Shown: positions 7,580 through 15,729 of the stretch, one piece after another | How positions within the stretch are numbered: the stretch's first letter is position 1 | How the letters are laid out: each line of letters starts with the position of its first letter | The notes under the pieces: generated by a model | What the model was told of the DNA's origin: nothing | Database searches by the model: none | What the model saw: the letters and a program-made list of their open reading frames with translations, nothing else | Assembly (NCBI RefSeq): GCF_004122735.1 | Contig: NZ_SDIF01000071.1 | Span: 1 to 33,302, forward strand | From: Streptomyces sioyaensis | GTDB taxonomy: Bacteria > Actinomycetota > Actinomycetes > Streptomycetales > Streptomycetaceae | Direction of reading: 5' to 3' | DNA: 33,302 bases | Program-made: the position numbers and the translations under genes

Positions 7580-9742
7580 GTGACATCGATTGAACGGACC
7601 GCGTATCCGCGGTTCAAGCGGCTGATCACCGCGCATGAGCTGCATCTGTTCTACTCCCCGAGTCGCGATGAGCTGGAGTGGGCGGCCGATGCCACGGGGA
7701 CTGCGATGAGCATCTGCTGGCGCTGCTGCTGATGCTGAAGTCGTACCGGCGTATGGGTGTTTCCGGGCGCTGGAGGACGTCCCGGAGATGGTGGTGGACT
7801 TCGTCCGGCGTGCGGTGGAGCTGCCGGAGGGCACGCTGCCGGCGTACCGGGCGGAGCGGACCGCCAAGCACGACCGTGGCCTGGTCCGCAAGCAGGCCGG
7901 AGTGACGTACGACCAGGCCAAGGCCCGCGGGATCGTCGAGCAGTCGATCCGCAAGGAGGCCGCGGCGAAGAACCGCCCGGCGGACCTCATTGACATCGCG
8001 CTGGAGAAGGTGGTGGAGGCCGGGCTGGAGCTGCCGGGGTTCTCGACCTTCGACAAGATGGCCTCGAAAATCCGTACCGAGGTGAACGCCTCGATCTGTA
8101 CGGGCATCCACGACCGCATGAGCGCTGCTCAGCGGGCGGGGCTCATGCGGCTGTTGGAGGACCGTGACAGCGACGGGACGACGCTGTTCAACCGGCTGAA
8201 GAAGCCCGCCAAGGGCCCGACCTGATCGCACTTCTAGAAACTGACCAAGCGTCTGGAATGGCTGGACGAGCTCGGCGACACCGACGTGTGGATGGACGGA
8301 GTCGCCGCGGGGAAGGTCACCGACTTCGCTGGGGAGGCGGACGCGTCGGCGCCTCGGAGCTGCGGGACTTCGTCCCCGTCAAGCGCATCGCGCTGGTCGC
8401 GGCCTTGACGCACAAGGCGCGGATGCGGGTGCGGGGCGACCTGGCGACGATGTTCTGCAAGCGCGTGGCGATGAAGATCAAGAAGGCCAAGGCGGAGCTG
8501 GAGGAGATCCGGCTCGCGGAGCGGGAGATCGTCGAGGCCCTGATCGGGAACTACCGCACGGTCTCAAGCACATCGACGAGGGCGGCCCGGCCCAGGAGGC
8601 GCTCGCGAAGGCCGCGGCCATGACCGCCGAGGTCCGCCAGACCCTGCAACTTGTGGGAGGTGCTGCTGTACGGGCAGATCGGCCGGGACCGGGCGGTGAT
8701 GTTCGACCTGGCCGACAACGACAAGCTGAAGTTCACCGCGACCAGCGAGGACAGCCGGGTGCTGGACGCCCTCGCGCACGCCCAGCGGCACCAGGCGGCC
8801 CGCGGCGACTACATCACCGCCTTCAACGAGGAGGGCAAGGAGGTCGACATCTCCTTCGCCACCCAAAACTGGCGCAAGGCGGTGGTCGACAAGACCCGGA
8901 CCGGGCAGTTCGTGCGCAAGCACTTCGAGGCGATGGTCTTTACCGCGCTCGCCGAGGAGCTGCGCACCGGCGACGTCGCGGTGGTCGGCTCGGAGGAGTA
9001 CGCCGACTGGTCCGAGCAGCTGCTGGCCTGGGAGGTCGTCCAGGAGACGCTGGGGGCCTACCTGGTGGAGGTCGGCCTTGCCGAGCAGGGCGAGTACGTG
9101 CACATCGACGCCCTGTTCGGCGAGCCGGGCAAGCACGTCATTGACTTCGACCTGATCGAGTCCCAGTTCCGTCACCTGATGCGGGTGGCCGTCTCCGTAC
9201 GCGAGGGCACCATCTCCTCCTCCACACTGCTCAAGCGCCTGCGCTCGGGGTCGAGGAAGAACGCCACCTACGCCGCCTTCCGCGAGGTCGGCCGCGTGAT
9301 CCGCACCGTCCAGCTCCTGCGTCATCTCTCGGACGCGCCGCTTCGCCGACGGGTGACCGCGGCGACCAACAAGGTCGAGTCGTTCAACCGGTTCTCCCAG
9401 TGGATCGGCTTCGGCAACCGCGGTGTCATTGCCGACAACGACCCCATCGAGCAGGAAAAAGCGATGAAGTTCAACGCCCTGCTCACGAACGCGGACGATC
9501 TCCGCAATGCCCTGGACATCGCGGAGATCGTCCGCCAGCTGCTGGAAGAGGGATGGGAGATGGACCCGGAAGACCTGGCGCACATCTCGCCGTACCTGAC
9601 CGAACACATCAACCGGTTCGGCGAGTACAGCACCCACGAACTCGGCCTCCAGCCCGAGGCGTACGACCCGAAACTCGACGTCGACTTCACCCCGCTGCGC
9701 GAGCAGGACCTGACCGCCGCCGGTCTCGGCCAGGCTGCCTGA
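7580..9742 (+). pseudogene. Tn3-family transposase, frameshifted and missing its catalytic core
   Basis: Homology runs through several frames in order. It starts at a GTG at 7580 (TSIERTAYPRFKRL), shifts frame near 7700 (DEHLLALLLMLKSYRRMG) and again near 7760 (DVPEMVVDFVRRAVELPEG to about 8220). It continues around 8240 (TKRLEWLDELGDTDVW), about 8350-8560 (VPVKRIALVAALTHKARMR to ALIGNYRTV) and about 8560-8640 (HIDEGGPAQEALAKAA), ending with a long open segment, 8651-9742 (WEVLLYGQIGRDRAVMFDL to the C-terminus). The last segment joins VGLAEQG directly to EYVHIDALFGEPG near 9090. The roughly 200-300 residues that normally lie there, holding most of the DDE catalytic residues, are absent. About 60 residues are also missing near 8645. 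A full Tn3 transposase has close to 1000 residues. The gene is dead. Confidence 0.9.
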
Positions 9743-9925
9743 ACCGTGAGGTGAACCAGCTGGTGACGCCCTTCACGGGAGCGGGCCGGTATACCCCAGA
9801 ATCCTGCTGCGAGGGTCAGCCTCCAACACCGTGGCCCGGGCAGGTGATCCGATAGCGCTGCCGTGGGGGCGGGGTTTGTGACGGTTCTTGTGGGCCCTCG
9901 CCGTATTTCAGAGAGATACCCGCGC

Positions 9926-9946
9926 TGTTCTGCCAGCGGCAGAACA
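9926..9946. promoter_or_regulatory. 9-bp-arm palindrome upstream of the dienelactone-hydrolase-like gene
   Basis: TGTTCTGCC (9926-9934) and GGCAGAACA (9938-9946) are perfect reverse complements around AGC. It lies 40 nt before the ATG, just upstream of a -10-like TACAGT (9973-9978) that is eight bases from the start codon. The position suits an activator or repressor site. A hairpin in the transcript is the alternative. Confidence 0.5.
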
Positions 9947-9986
9947 CCGGCCGGACCGGGCTCGACGATCACTACAGTCCAGTCTC

Positions 9987-10754
9987 ATGACGACGATTAC
10001 GACGCGTACGGTCGAGTATCCGGCCGACGGTTTGACGATGATCGGGCACCTCGCGCTCCCCACCGGTGCCGACCGCCGGCCCGCAGTCCTGGTCGGACCC
10101 GAAGGGACGGGGCTCAGCGACGTCGAACGCCGCCGGGCCGATGCCCTGGCCGAGCTGGGATACGTGGCGCTGGCCTTCGACCTCCACGGCGGGCGCTATC
10201 TGGACGACCCCGAGGAGATGCTGGCCCGTTGCATGCCGCTGCTCGCCGACCCCGACCGGATGCGGGGCATCGGCCACGCGGCGCTCGGCGTGTTGCGTGC
10301 CGAACCGCGGGCCGACCCCGACCGGATCGCCGCCGTCGGCTACGGCACCGGGGGTGCGATCGCGCTGGAACTCGGGCGCCACGGCGTCAACCTGCGCGCG
10401 ATCGGGACGGTCAACGCACTGACCACGGGCCGGCCGGGCGAGGCGGCACGCATACGCTGCCCGGTGTGGGCCGGGGTCGGGTCGGAAGACCCGATCATGC
10501 CGCCCGCGCAAAGGGACGCGTTCACCGCCGAGATGCAGACCGCGGGCGTCGACTGGCGCCTCGCGGTCTACGGCGGAGCCCTGCACGCCTTCCACCACCC
10601 ACCGGTCGGCCACCCCGTGCGCCCCGGCGTCGGCTACCACCCACAGCACGCGCAGCGAGCCTGGCGCGACGTCGTCGACCTGCTCGCCGAGTGCCTGCCC
10701 GTGACGGAGGATCTGGGGCATGACCCAGGTAAGCATGCTGGCCCCGGGCACTGA
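9987..10754 (+). CDS. Dienelactone-hydrolase-family protein with glycine at the nucleophile position
   Basis: The protein has 255 aa and starts with ATG at 9987, with no clear ribosome site. An alpha/beta-hydrolase fold is recognisable: PAVLVGPEGTGLS (32-44), LGYVALAFDLHGG (57-69), GVGSEDPIMP with the acid Asp168, and GALHAFHHP with the base His200. The nucleophile elbow, normally GxCxGG or GxSxGG, reads GYGTGG (118-123), so the catalytic Cys/Ser is Gly120. The protein either uses another residue, binds without hydrolysis, or is inactive. The gene is intact although it lies between two dead mobile-element genes. A start at 9888 is possible but lacks family resemblance. Substrate unknown. Confidence 0.85.
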   Translation: MTTITTRTVEYPADGLTMIGHLALPTGADRRPAVLVGPEGTGLSDVERRRADALAELGYVALAFDLHGGRYLDDPEEMLARCMPLLADPDRMRGIGHAALGVLRAEPRADPDRIAAVGYGTGGAIALELGRHGVNLRAIGTVNALTTGRPGEAARIRCPVWAGVGSEDPIMPPAQRDAFTAEMQTAGVDWRLAVYGGALHAFHHPPVGHPVRPGVGYHPQHAQRAWRDVVDLLAECLPVTEDLGHDPGKHAGPGH

Positions 10755-10831
10755 CAGTCCACTCCCCTCAAGTCCGCACAGCAGAAACGCATTCGGGCGG
10801 TTACTCGATCGCGGAGACGTATTCACAACTA

Positions 10832-10858
10832 CCGCAGTAAATACCGGATTTACTGCGG
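10832..10858. repeat. Perfect 11-bp inverted repeat between the hydrolase gene and the integrase remnant
   Basis: CCGCAGTAAAT (10832-10842) and ATTTACTGCGG (10848-10858) flank ACCGG. A related sequence, ATTTATCGCGGCAG (10926-10939), matches 12 of 14 bases of 10848-10861. The AT content is unusual for the region. It may be a terminator for the hydrolase gene, an operator, or an arm-type site left by the decayed recombinase. Confidence 0.55.
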
Positions 10859-11022
10859 CAGAGCCCCTGCCGTGATCACCGCGACCTGCGGCGGACCAAT
10901 CCGGCCGCCGGGGCGAGGTGTACGCATTTATCGCGGCAGTACCGGAAGGGCGGGACGGCGTGACGATCGAACCGGTGACCGAAACTCGGGAGCGGGCGCA
11001 CTTCGGTTGCCGCGCGCTCGGG

Positions 11023-11714
11023 TCGTACCGCTGTCCGTCCCGCCCGCGTCGTACACCGCGGCGGTCGAGCGGTACCTCACCGGCGCGGGCATCGCGAAGT
11101 CCTCCGCGCGGATCTACCGGATCTCGCTGACGACGTGGGGATGGATGCTCGCCGGCGAACCGCCGCCGACCGGACCCGCCCGCCGAGGCGCGAAACCGCC
11201 CGTCTTCCCCCGTCGCCGCGATCGACGACCCGGCGCTGCCGGAGGTGCTGGCTGAGCTGGCGGCGGCGCGGGCGGACGAGATGGACGCCGACACCGTCAA
11301 CCGGGAGCTGTCCATCGCGCGCAAGGGATCGGCTGGTGGCAGCGCCAAGGCTGGATCGAGTGCGATCCGACGATCGGCATCGAGCGGCGGCCGGCGCCGC
11401 CCGACCGTACCAAGGCCCTCGCGGAGAACCAGATCGCCGCCTTGTGGCACCGCGACGTCGCGCTGCGGGAGAAGACGCAGTGGAAGATGCTCTACGAGTC
11501 CGCCGCACGGGCCGACGAGGTGCTGTGCCTCAACGTGGAAGACCTCTACCCGCAGGACAAGCGCGGCAGGATCATCCCAAGGGCGGGGCGACCGAGTGGA
11601 TCCACTATCTCGGTCACACCCCTCCTTGTGCTTGTGATGCAGCGCTTCAAGCACTACATCGAGCACAGGGGAACCGAGAGCGGCGCCTGGCGCGGGCGCG
11701 TCACGCCCAGCTGA
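11023..11714 (+). pseudogene. Tyrosine recombinase (phage-type integrase) remnant
   Basis: Pieces of one integrase occur in order in different frames. First is an N-terminal SAM-like core-binding segment (SYTAAVERYLTGAGIAKSSARIYRISL, about 11040-11120). Next come LPEVLAELAAARADEMDADTVNRELSIARK (about 11236-11326) and then ALAENQIAALWHRDVALREKTQWKMLYESAARADEVLCLNVEDLY (about 11416-11550). The last is the start of the catalytic domain; the Arg of the RHRY set is probably the R in ESAARADEVL. The C-terminal His-x-x-Arg and Tyr are not found. Frameshifts near 11150, 11330 and 11580 and the missing end make it nonfunctional. A trailing frame ends at 11714. Confidence 0.75.
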
Positions 11715-11751
11715 GCCCTGCGCCGGCGCCCGCGGCTCCGGCAGCCGCGAC

Positions 11752-11796
11752 GCGGCACCACGGGTGGCGGCGGCCTGACGCCGCCCCCCGTGCCGC
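11752..11796. terminator. GC-rich imperfect hairpin after the integrase remnant
   Basis: A GCGGCA...GGCGGC arm pairs with GCCGCC...TGCCGC around a short loop (GGCCTGAC), with one 3-nt bulge and one mismatch. The rest of 11715-12020 contains no gene that I can support. It holds this hairpin, TGACC and GGTCA half-sites at about 11907-11931, and a TTTACG/CATTACA-rich stretch that may be the promoter of the DUF3761 gene. Confidence 0.45.
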
Positions 11797-12020
11797 CGAG
11801 GCATCCGCTGGAGGGGAGCCCGAACGCAGCCGGGCGCCCCGGGCTTGTCGTGCCGATATCGCAAGGGGACAGCCATCGCGGGACGTTCCCCTCCCACATG
11901 CCCGCAATGACCATTTACGCCCTAAGGTCACACATCCATTACAACTCCTGGATATTCCGGCCCGGCGGTATGTCGCCGCGCCAAGCTCAACTCTCCAACC
12001 GGAACCACCAGGGGGGCATC

Positions 12021-12293
12021 TTGCTCAACACCCACCGTGCGGCACGCCGTATCCGAAGTGCCGTCGCCGCCGCCGCACTTGCCACTGCGGTGATCGCACC
12101 CGTCACCCTCGGCGCCGGCACCGCGCAGGCCGCCACCGTCCACTGCGCGCACCACACCACCGGCACCTGTGGCACCCACGTCAGGCACCCCGCAGGCGTC
12201 ATGGCCAAGTGCAAGGACGGCACCTGGTCCTACAGCCGCCACTTCTCCGGCACCTGCAGCCACCACCACGGCGTCCGGTACTGGTTCAAGTAG
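12021..12293 (+). CDS. Small secreted DUF3761-type protein
   Basis: The protein has 90 aa and begins with TTG at 12021, six bases after a GGGGGG purine run; no ATG or GTG fits. Residues 1-37 are a Sec signal peptide (RRIRS, then AVAAAALATAVIAPVTLGAG, then AQA|A cleavage). The mature part has about 53 residues with four cysteines and many His: VHCAHHTTGTCGTH, then AKCKDGTWSYSRHFSGTCSHHHGV, which matches the DUF3761 motif CxDGTxSxSxHxxGTCSHHGG. The role is unknown; Cys/His spacing suggests disulfides or metal binding outside the cell. It is followed by a strong terminator and is thus monocistronic. Confidence 0.85.
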   Translation: MLNTHRAARRIRSAVAAAALATAVIAPVTLGAGTAQAATVHCAHHTTGTCGTHVRHPAGVMAKCKDGTWSYSRHFSGTCSHHHGVRYWFK

Positions 12294-12324
12294 GCCGACC
12301 CGGGGGTCCTGTCGCCCCGGCATG

Positions 12325-12361
12325 CCGATGCCCCGTCCGTTCTCACCGGGCGGGGCATCGG
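12325..12361 (+). terminator. Terminator of the DUF3761 gene
   Basis: CCGATGCCCCG (12325-12335) and CGGGGCATCGG (12351-12361) form a perfect 11-bp stem with a 15-nt loop, followed by CTGTTCGT. It lies 32 nt after the stop codon. Confidence 0.8.
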
Positions 12362-12434
12362 GCTGTTCGTAGTGTTCGACGCAAGGGGCGTGGCGGCGCA
12401 CCGGGCGCCGGCAGCCTTTCGGGTTGACCGCCCC

Positions 12435-12620
12435 TCAGAACATGGCCCAGAGCAGCCATGCGAGCAGAAGGCACGCGGCTACCACGAGGACGACCGCGGC
12501 ACCCGCACCCGGGTGCATCATCCGCTCCTGCTCCGCACGTTTCTCCGTCAGGAAGGCCGCACGGTCTTCCTCGGTACGGGTACGTACCCAATGCCCGTTG
12601 CCAGGGCCGGGGGAGATCAT
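12435..12620 (-). CDS. Small single-pass membrane protein
   Basis: The protein has 61 aa from the ATG at 12620. A longer start at 12677 adds 19 Arg/Gly residues without support. The N-terminal half is polar and charged (WVRTRTEEDRAAFLTEKRAEQER, shown up to its charged end), and residues 38-61 form one membrane helix (GAGAAVVLVVAACLLLAWLL) ending at the C-terminus, giving a tail-anchored layout. No family recognised. The gene is probably real because of the clear hydrophobic/charged partition. It is convergent with the DUF3761 gene across the terminator. Confidence 0.6.
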   Translation of the reverse strand: MISPGPGNGHWVRTRTEEDRAAFLTEKRAEQERMMHPGAGAAVVLVVAACLLLAWLLWAMF

Positions 12621-12819
12621 GGCACCACCGCCTCTCTTCGGTCCGACGGGGCGCCTCCCCGCTCCCCGTCCGATCACACTCCGGCAGGTCAGCTTCCGGC
12701 TGGTCAGCGCCGCCCGGGACCGCTCGCCGAACGCCGCCCGCCCCCGGCTCTCCGGCGGTCACCAGATTTTTTCCGCCCGCCACCAATCCGCCCGGGCGGC
12801 CGCTCCGAATAACGGCTGA

Positions 12820-12863
12820 TGCCTCGTTGAGGTGTTGCTTCTGCCTCGCCGAGGTGGTGCTTC
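12820..12863. repeat. Tandem pair of 22-bp direct repeats upstream of the CHRD/sortase operon
   Basis: Units 12820-12841 and 12842-12863 match at 19 of 22 positions and abut exactly. Each contains a small dyad (CCTCGTTGAGG, then CCTCGCCGAGG) followed by TG[T/G]TGCTTC. The spacing equals two helical turns, so a dimeric regulator could bind both on one face. They end 59 nt before the GTG at 12923. The rest of the 12621-12922 gap shows no gene. Confidence 0.6.
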
Positions 12864-12922
12864 GAACCCGGACGACGTGCGGTCCCCTCTCCTCCGTGGA
12901 GGCCGCCGGAAAAGGAACGAAC

Positions 12923-13753
12923 GTGATAGCCAAGCGCACCAGCCGACTTGCCGTACTCGTTGCTCTGCCCGCCGCACTGGCCCTCACCGCGGGTGCCTCG
13001 TCCCAGGCCGTCGCCGAGGGCAACGGCGCGTACCAGATCAACCTGTCGCAGCTGAACAACTCCGGCTCCAAGGGCACGGCGATGCTCAGCCTCAAGGGCC
13101 ACCAGCTGACCGTGAAGATCGAGTCCGAGGGGCACGTGCCCGGGCAGCCCTCCGCCCAGCACCTCCACGGCTCCACCGACGGCCATGACTTCCACTGCCC
13201 GGACCCGAGCGCCGACACCAACGGCGACGGAGTCATCAACAACACCGAAGCCACGGTCGACTACGGCAACATCAACATCTCGCTCACCACCAAGGGGCCC
13301 ACCGATGCCATGGGCAGTGGCCTCGCCGTCGACCGCATGCCGGTGGCCGACGCGCAGGGGAAGCTGTCCTACGAGCGCACGATCCCCGTCTCCCAGGCGG
13401 TGGTCGACCACATCAAGGACCTGCACATCGTGCAGCACGGCATCGACCGCAACAACAACAACAAGTACGACTTCGACGGCGCGGGCAAGAGCGAACTCGA
13501 TCCCAAGCTCCCCCAGGAGGCCACCGCCCCGACCAACTGTGGTGAGGTCCGGGGCGCCGCGGTGGGATCCATCCCCGTCGGCGGTGTGGAGACCGGCACC
13601 GGGCCCGTCGAGGAGAAGGGGACGCCGGCCGCGATGATCGGTGTCGGGGGAGCAGCCTTCGTGGTGGTGACCGGCGCGCTGACCCTCGTACGGCGACGGC
13701 GGAGCGGGCTCTTCGAGGGGCGCAACTCTCGGAGCAACGGGGGTGCCGCGTGA
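12923..13753 (+). CDS. Secreted CHRD-like protein with a C-terminal membrane anchor
   Basis: The protein has 276 aa; the GTG at 12923 follows AAAGGA. A signal peptide ends near residue 31 (LALTAGASSQAVAEG). Residues 36-160 resemble a CHRD domain (AYQINLSQLNNSGSKGTAML, KIESEGHVPGQPSAQHLHG). A 12-residue loop, DTNGDGVINNTE (98-109), fits the EF-hand calcium pattern, and DRNNNNKYDFDG further on is similar. The C-terminus has a hydrophobic segment (MIGVGGAAFVVVTGALTLV) followed by RRRRS, as in sortase substrates, but no LPxTG-type pentapeptide precedes it. Its stop overlaps the sortase start by four bases (GTGA), so the two are translated together; it is probably an extracellular, membrane-anchored or sortase-processed protein. 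Confidence 0.85.
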   Translation: MIAKRTSRLAVLVALPAALALTAGASSQAVAEGNGAYQINLSQLNNSGSKGTAMLSLKGHQLTVKIESEGHVPGQPSAQHLHGSTDGHDFHCPDPSADTNGDGVINNTEATVDYGNINISLTTKGPTDAMGSGLAVDRMPVADAQGKLSYERTIPVSQAVVDHIKDLHIVQHGIDRNNNNKYDFDGAGKSELDPKLPQEATAPTNCGEVRGAAVGSIPVGGVETGTGPVEEKGTPAAMIGVGGAAFVVVTGALTLVRRRRSGLFEGRNSRSNGGAA

Positions 13754-14433
13754 AGCGCCTGGGTCAGGACACCGTGGGCACCGCAGGCCGCCGGGGGCGC
13801 CGTGCCACCGCAGGTGTGCTCGCCGCGGCAGTGGCGTCCGTGCTCCTTGCCGGGTGCGGGGGGCAGGATGCGCCGCCGGACCGGTCGGCCCCGGAGCAGC
13901 AGCCGGCCCAGGGCGGCGGTCAGTCGTCCCAGGACGGGGCACCCGGGGGAGACGCCGGGGCGAAGGCCGCCGCCGCGATGCCGAAGTCGGCCCCGGAGCG
14001 GCTCTCCATCCCCGCGCTCAAGGTCTCCTCCCCGCTGGAGCCGCTGGGCCAGCACAAGAACGGCTCCATGCAGACACCCCGGGACCCCGACAAGGCGGGC
14101 TGGTACGAGCCGGGGCCGACGCCCGGCTCGCAGGGACCGGCCGTGATCGCGGGGCATGTCACCTGGAACGGCAAGCCGGCGGTCTTCCACGCGCTGTCGA
14201 AGATGAAGGCCGGTGACACCATCGACGTCACCCGGCAGGACGGGAGCACGGCGAAGTTCACGGTCGACCGCGTGTCCCAGTACCCGAAGAACAAGTTCCC
14301 CACGCTGGAGGTGTACAAGAACCTCGACCACGCCGGCCTCCGCCTGATCACCTGCAGCGGCGAGTACGACCAGGGCAAGCACTACTACCCCGACAACCTG
14401 GTGGTGTTCGCCAGCCTCACGGGCCGTGCGTAA
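13750..14433 (+). CDS. Class F sortase
   Basis: The protein has 227 aa; the GTG at 13750 overlaps the preceding stop. A signal with an LLAGC lipobox (Cys36) suggests lipidation as well as membrane anchoring. After a Gly/Gln/Pro linker (40-80), the sortase fold begins at LSIPALKVSSPLEPLG. The catalytic His136 lies in VIAGHVTW and Cys202 in LITCSGEYD. In many class F enzymes the Cys is followed by a YRDN segment carrying the third catalytic residue; here the segment is YYPDN, so the Arg position is Pro214. Class F sortases attach surface proteins or pilins through transpeptidation; the coupled CHRD-like protein is the obvious candidate partner. An Arg elsewhere may substitute. Confidence 0.9.
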   Translation: MKRLGQDTVGTAGRRGRRATAGVLAAAVASVLLAGCGGQDAPPDRSAPEQQPAQGGGQSSQDGAPGGDAGAKAAAAMPKSAPERLSIPALKVSSPLEPLGQHKNGSMQTPRDPDKAGWYEPGPTPGSQGPAVIAGHVTWNGKPAVFHALSKMKAGDTIDVTRQDGSTAKFTVDRVSQYPKNKFPTLEVYKNLDHAGLRLITCSGEYDQGKHYYPDNLVVFASLTGRA

Positions 14434-14464
14434 CCGCCACCTGCGATGAGACCGGCCGACGGCC

Positions 14465-14497
14465 CGGTCGCCGCCGCCCCCCCCGCAGCGGCGACCG
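14465..14497. terminator. Terminator between convergent sortase and unknown gene
   Basis: A 10-bp perfect inverted repeat has arms CGGTCGCCGC (14465-14474) and GCGGCGACCG (14488-14497) and a C-rich 13-nt loop. It lies 31 nt after the sortase stop and could serve both directions. Confidence 0.7.
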
Positions 14498-14549
14498 AGC
14501 AGGTCGGCTCCGCTTCGCAGCCCGCCCCCTCAGAGGGAATGACGCTGCA

Positions 14550-15182
14550 TCAGGACGGCCCTCCCGAGTACCAGTCGATCATGGCTCGGTACTCGGGAGC
14601 GGGCGCGTCGTCGGGGGACAGCCAGTCCTCCGGGCCGCGCCGGTGCTCCCAGGCCAGGTGTCGTTCGCCGAGGGCGGCGACGAAATCGGCGGCCAGCTGC
14701 CCCGCTTCATGGAGGTCCTGGTCCGGGGATTGCGAGCTGGCGCCGACGATCTGGCCGCGCACCTCCGCTGAGTGGCCGTACCGGAAACTGCCGGTGCCGA
14801 GGCGGTGCGGATCGACGTGCACCGCCTCACCGTTGTTGCGGCCCAGGCGGCGGTGGCAGCCGGCCTTCGCCGCCGCGTTCGGCAGGTACTCGTGGCCGCG
14901 GTCGCCGATGACGACCACGCCCAGCACCGCGCTGTCGTTCGGTATCCACGGCCCCGCGGTGGCGTCCATCAGGACGAAGCCCATCATCGGCCGGGGGTAG
15001 GCGCCGCGGGGCGCGCGCTCGCCCGCGGTGTGGTTCCGCCAGACGGCGGCCGCGCGCTTGAGTCCCAACTCAAGCAGGAGCGCGTCGAGTTGATCGTCGG
15101 TGAGCAGGTACGCGTAGGGGTTCCTGCGGTGTGCCACGTGGACGTTCAGCCCGTCGGGCGAGACGGTCTCGGCGCCTGTCAT
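14550..15182 (-). CDS. Unrecognised protein
   Basis: The protein has 210 aa from the ATG at 15182, placed behind AAGGAG. A longer frame to 15443 is His/Pro-rich and unsupported. It is a soluble mixed alpha/beta protein without signal or membrane segment. Segments such as PYAYLLTDDQLDALLLELGL, GFVLMDATAGPWIPND, GVVVIGDRGHEYLPNAAAKAG and QDLHEAGQLAADFVAALGERH look well folded and show normal Streptomyces codon bias, so the gene is real. I do not recognise a family. It is a single gene, convergent with the sortase and divergent from the dioxygenase across 1 kb. Confidence 0.7.
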   Translation of the reverse strand: MTGAETVSPDGLNVHVAHRRNPYAYLLTDDQLDALLLELGLKRAAAVWRNHTAGERAPRGAYPRPMMGFVLMDATAGPWIPNDSAVLGVVVIGDRGHEYLPNAAAKAGCHRRLGRNNGEAVHVDPHRLGTGSFRYGHSAEVRGQIVGASSQSPDQDLHEAGQLAADFVAALGERHLAWEHRRGPEDWLSPDDAPAPEYRAMIDWYSGGPS

Positions 15183-15524
15183 GCCTTCTCCTTGTGGACG
15201 GACAGGGCCGTGCACCGAGCTTCGCGCGAGGCGAGGGGTGATGCTCGGCGACCGGCCCGCGGGGGTGGCTCGTGGCCCCGATGTCATGACGGAACTCGTC
15301 ACTGCGGGAGGGAGCCGGGGGAGTGGGGTCGTGCGGAGGGAGCCGTCCACGCTGGGTACTTGTGTTCTCCCAGGCATGGCGTGGTGCGGGTGGTGCCCAT
15401 GGTGCGAGTGCGGGGGCTGGGTGTCATCCGTGCTCAGGGTCACGTTTGGGGGGTGGCCGGAGCGCGCGGGCAGGGGGTGGCAGGAAAGGTCGCTGATAGC
15501 GGGGCGCCTTTCCGTGTATCGAAA

Positions 15525-15545
15525 ACCGGAAAAGGTCCTTCCGGT
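15525..15545. repeat. 7-bp perfect hairpin
   Basis: ACCGGAA (15525-15531) and TTCCGGT (15539-15545) flank a 7-nt loop. It lies in a gene-free stretch. It may be an operator or a terminator of an unrecognised transcript. Confidence 0.4.
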
Positions 15546-15698
15546 GCTTGACGAAGGCGACCGGACGGCCGAAACCCGGCTCTTCGGTGCGCGCTATCCA
15601 GCCAAACCCGGGTGTGTGGCCGGGGCGGCTCCGGGCGGTCGAGGGTGTCGGGAAGCCGTCGTCCAGGCGTAAAGGGAGAAACCTTGGGTCGGCGAGTG

Positions 15699-15729
15699 GA
15701 TTGGTTTTTTCCAATCGGGCGAATCGCCC
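15699..15729. promoter_or_regulatory. Two adjacent dyads in AT-rich DNA upstream of the cluster
   Basis: GATTGG-TTTTTT-CCAATC (15699-15716) is followed directly by GGGCGA-A-TCGCCC (15717-15729). Both are perfect and contiguous, an arrangement seen at operators. They lie 450 nt before the first cluster gene. Confidence 0.45.

Noticed and set aside
7447..9797. GGGGT... ends at 7447 and, inverted, at 9797 as possible Tn3 terminal repeats
   Set aside because: Only about 14 of 38 positions agree and the flanking 5-mers (TCCTT and AGAAT) are not duplicates; kept as an unproven idea.
14446..15000. Plus-strand 184-codon frame
   Set aside because: Antisense shadow of the unknown gene 14550-15182, Ser/Arg/Pro-rich.
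15376..15672. Cys/Trp-rich peptide (MAWCGWCPWCECGGW) resembling a modified-peptide precursor
   Set aside because: It arises from GTGGTGC-like repeats, lacks a ribosome site, and has no maturation genes beside it.
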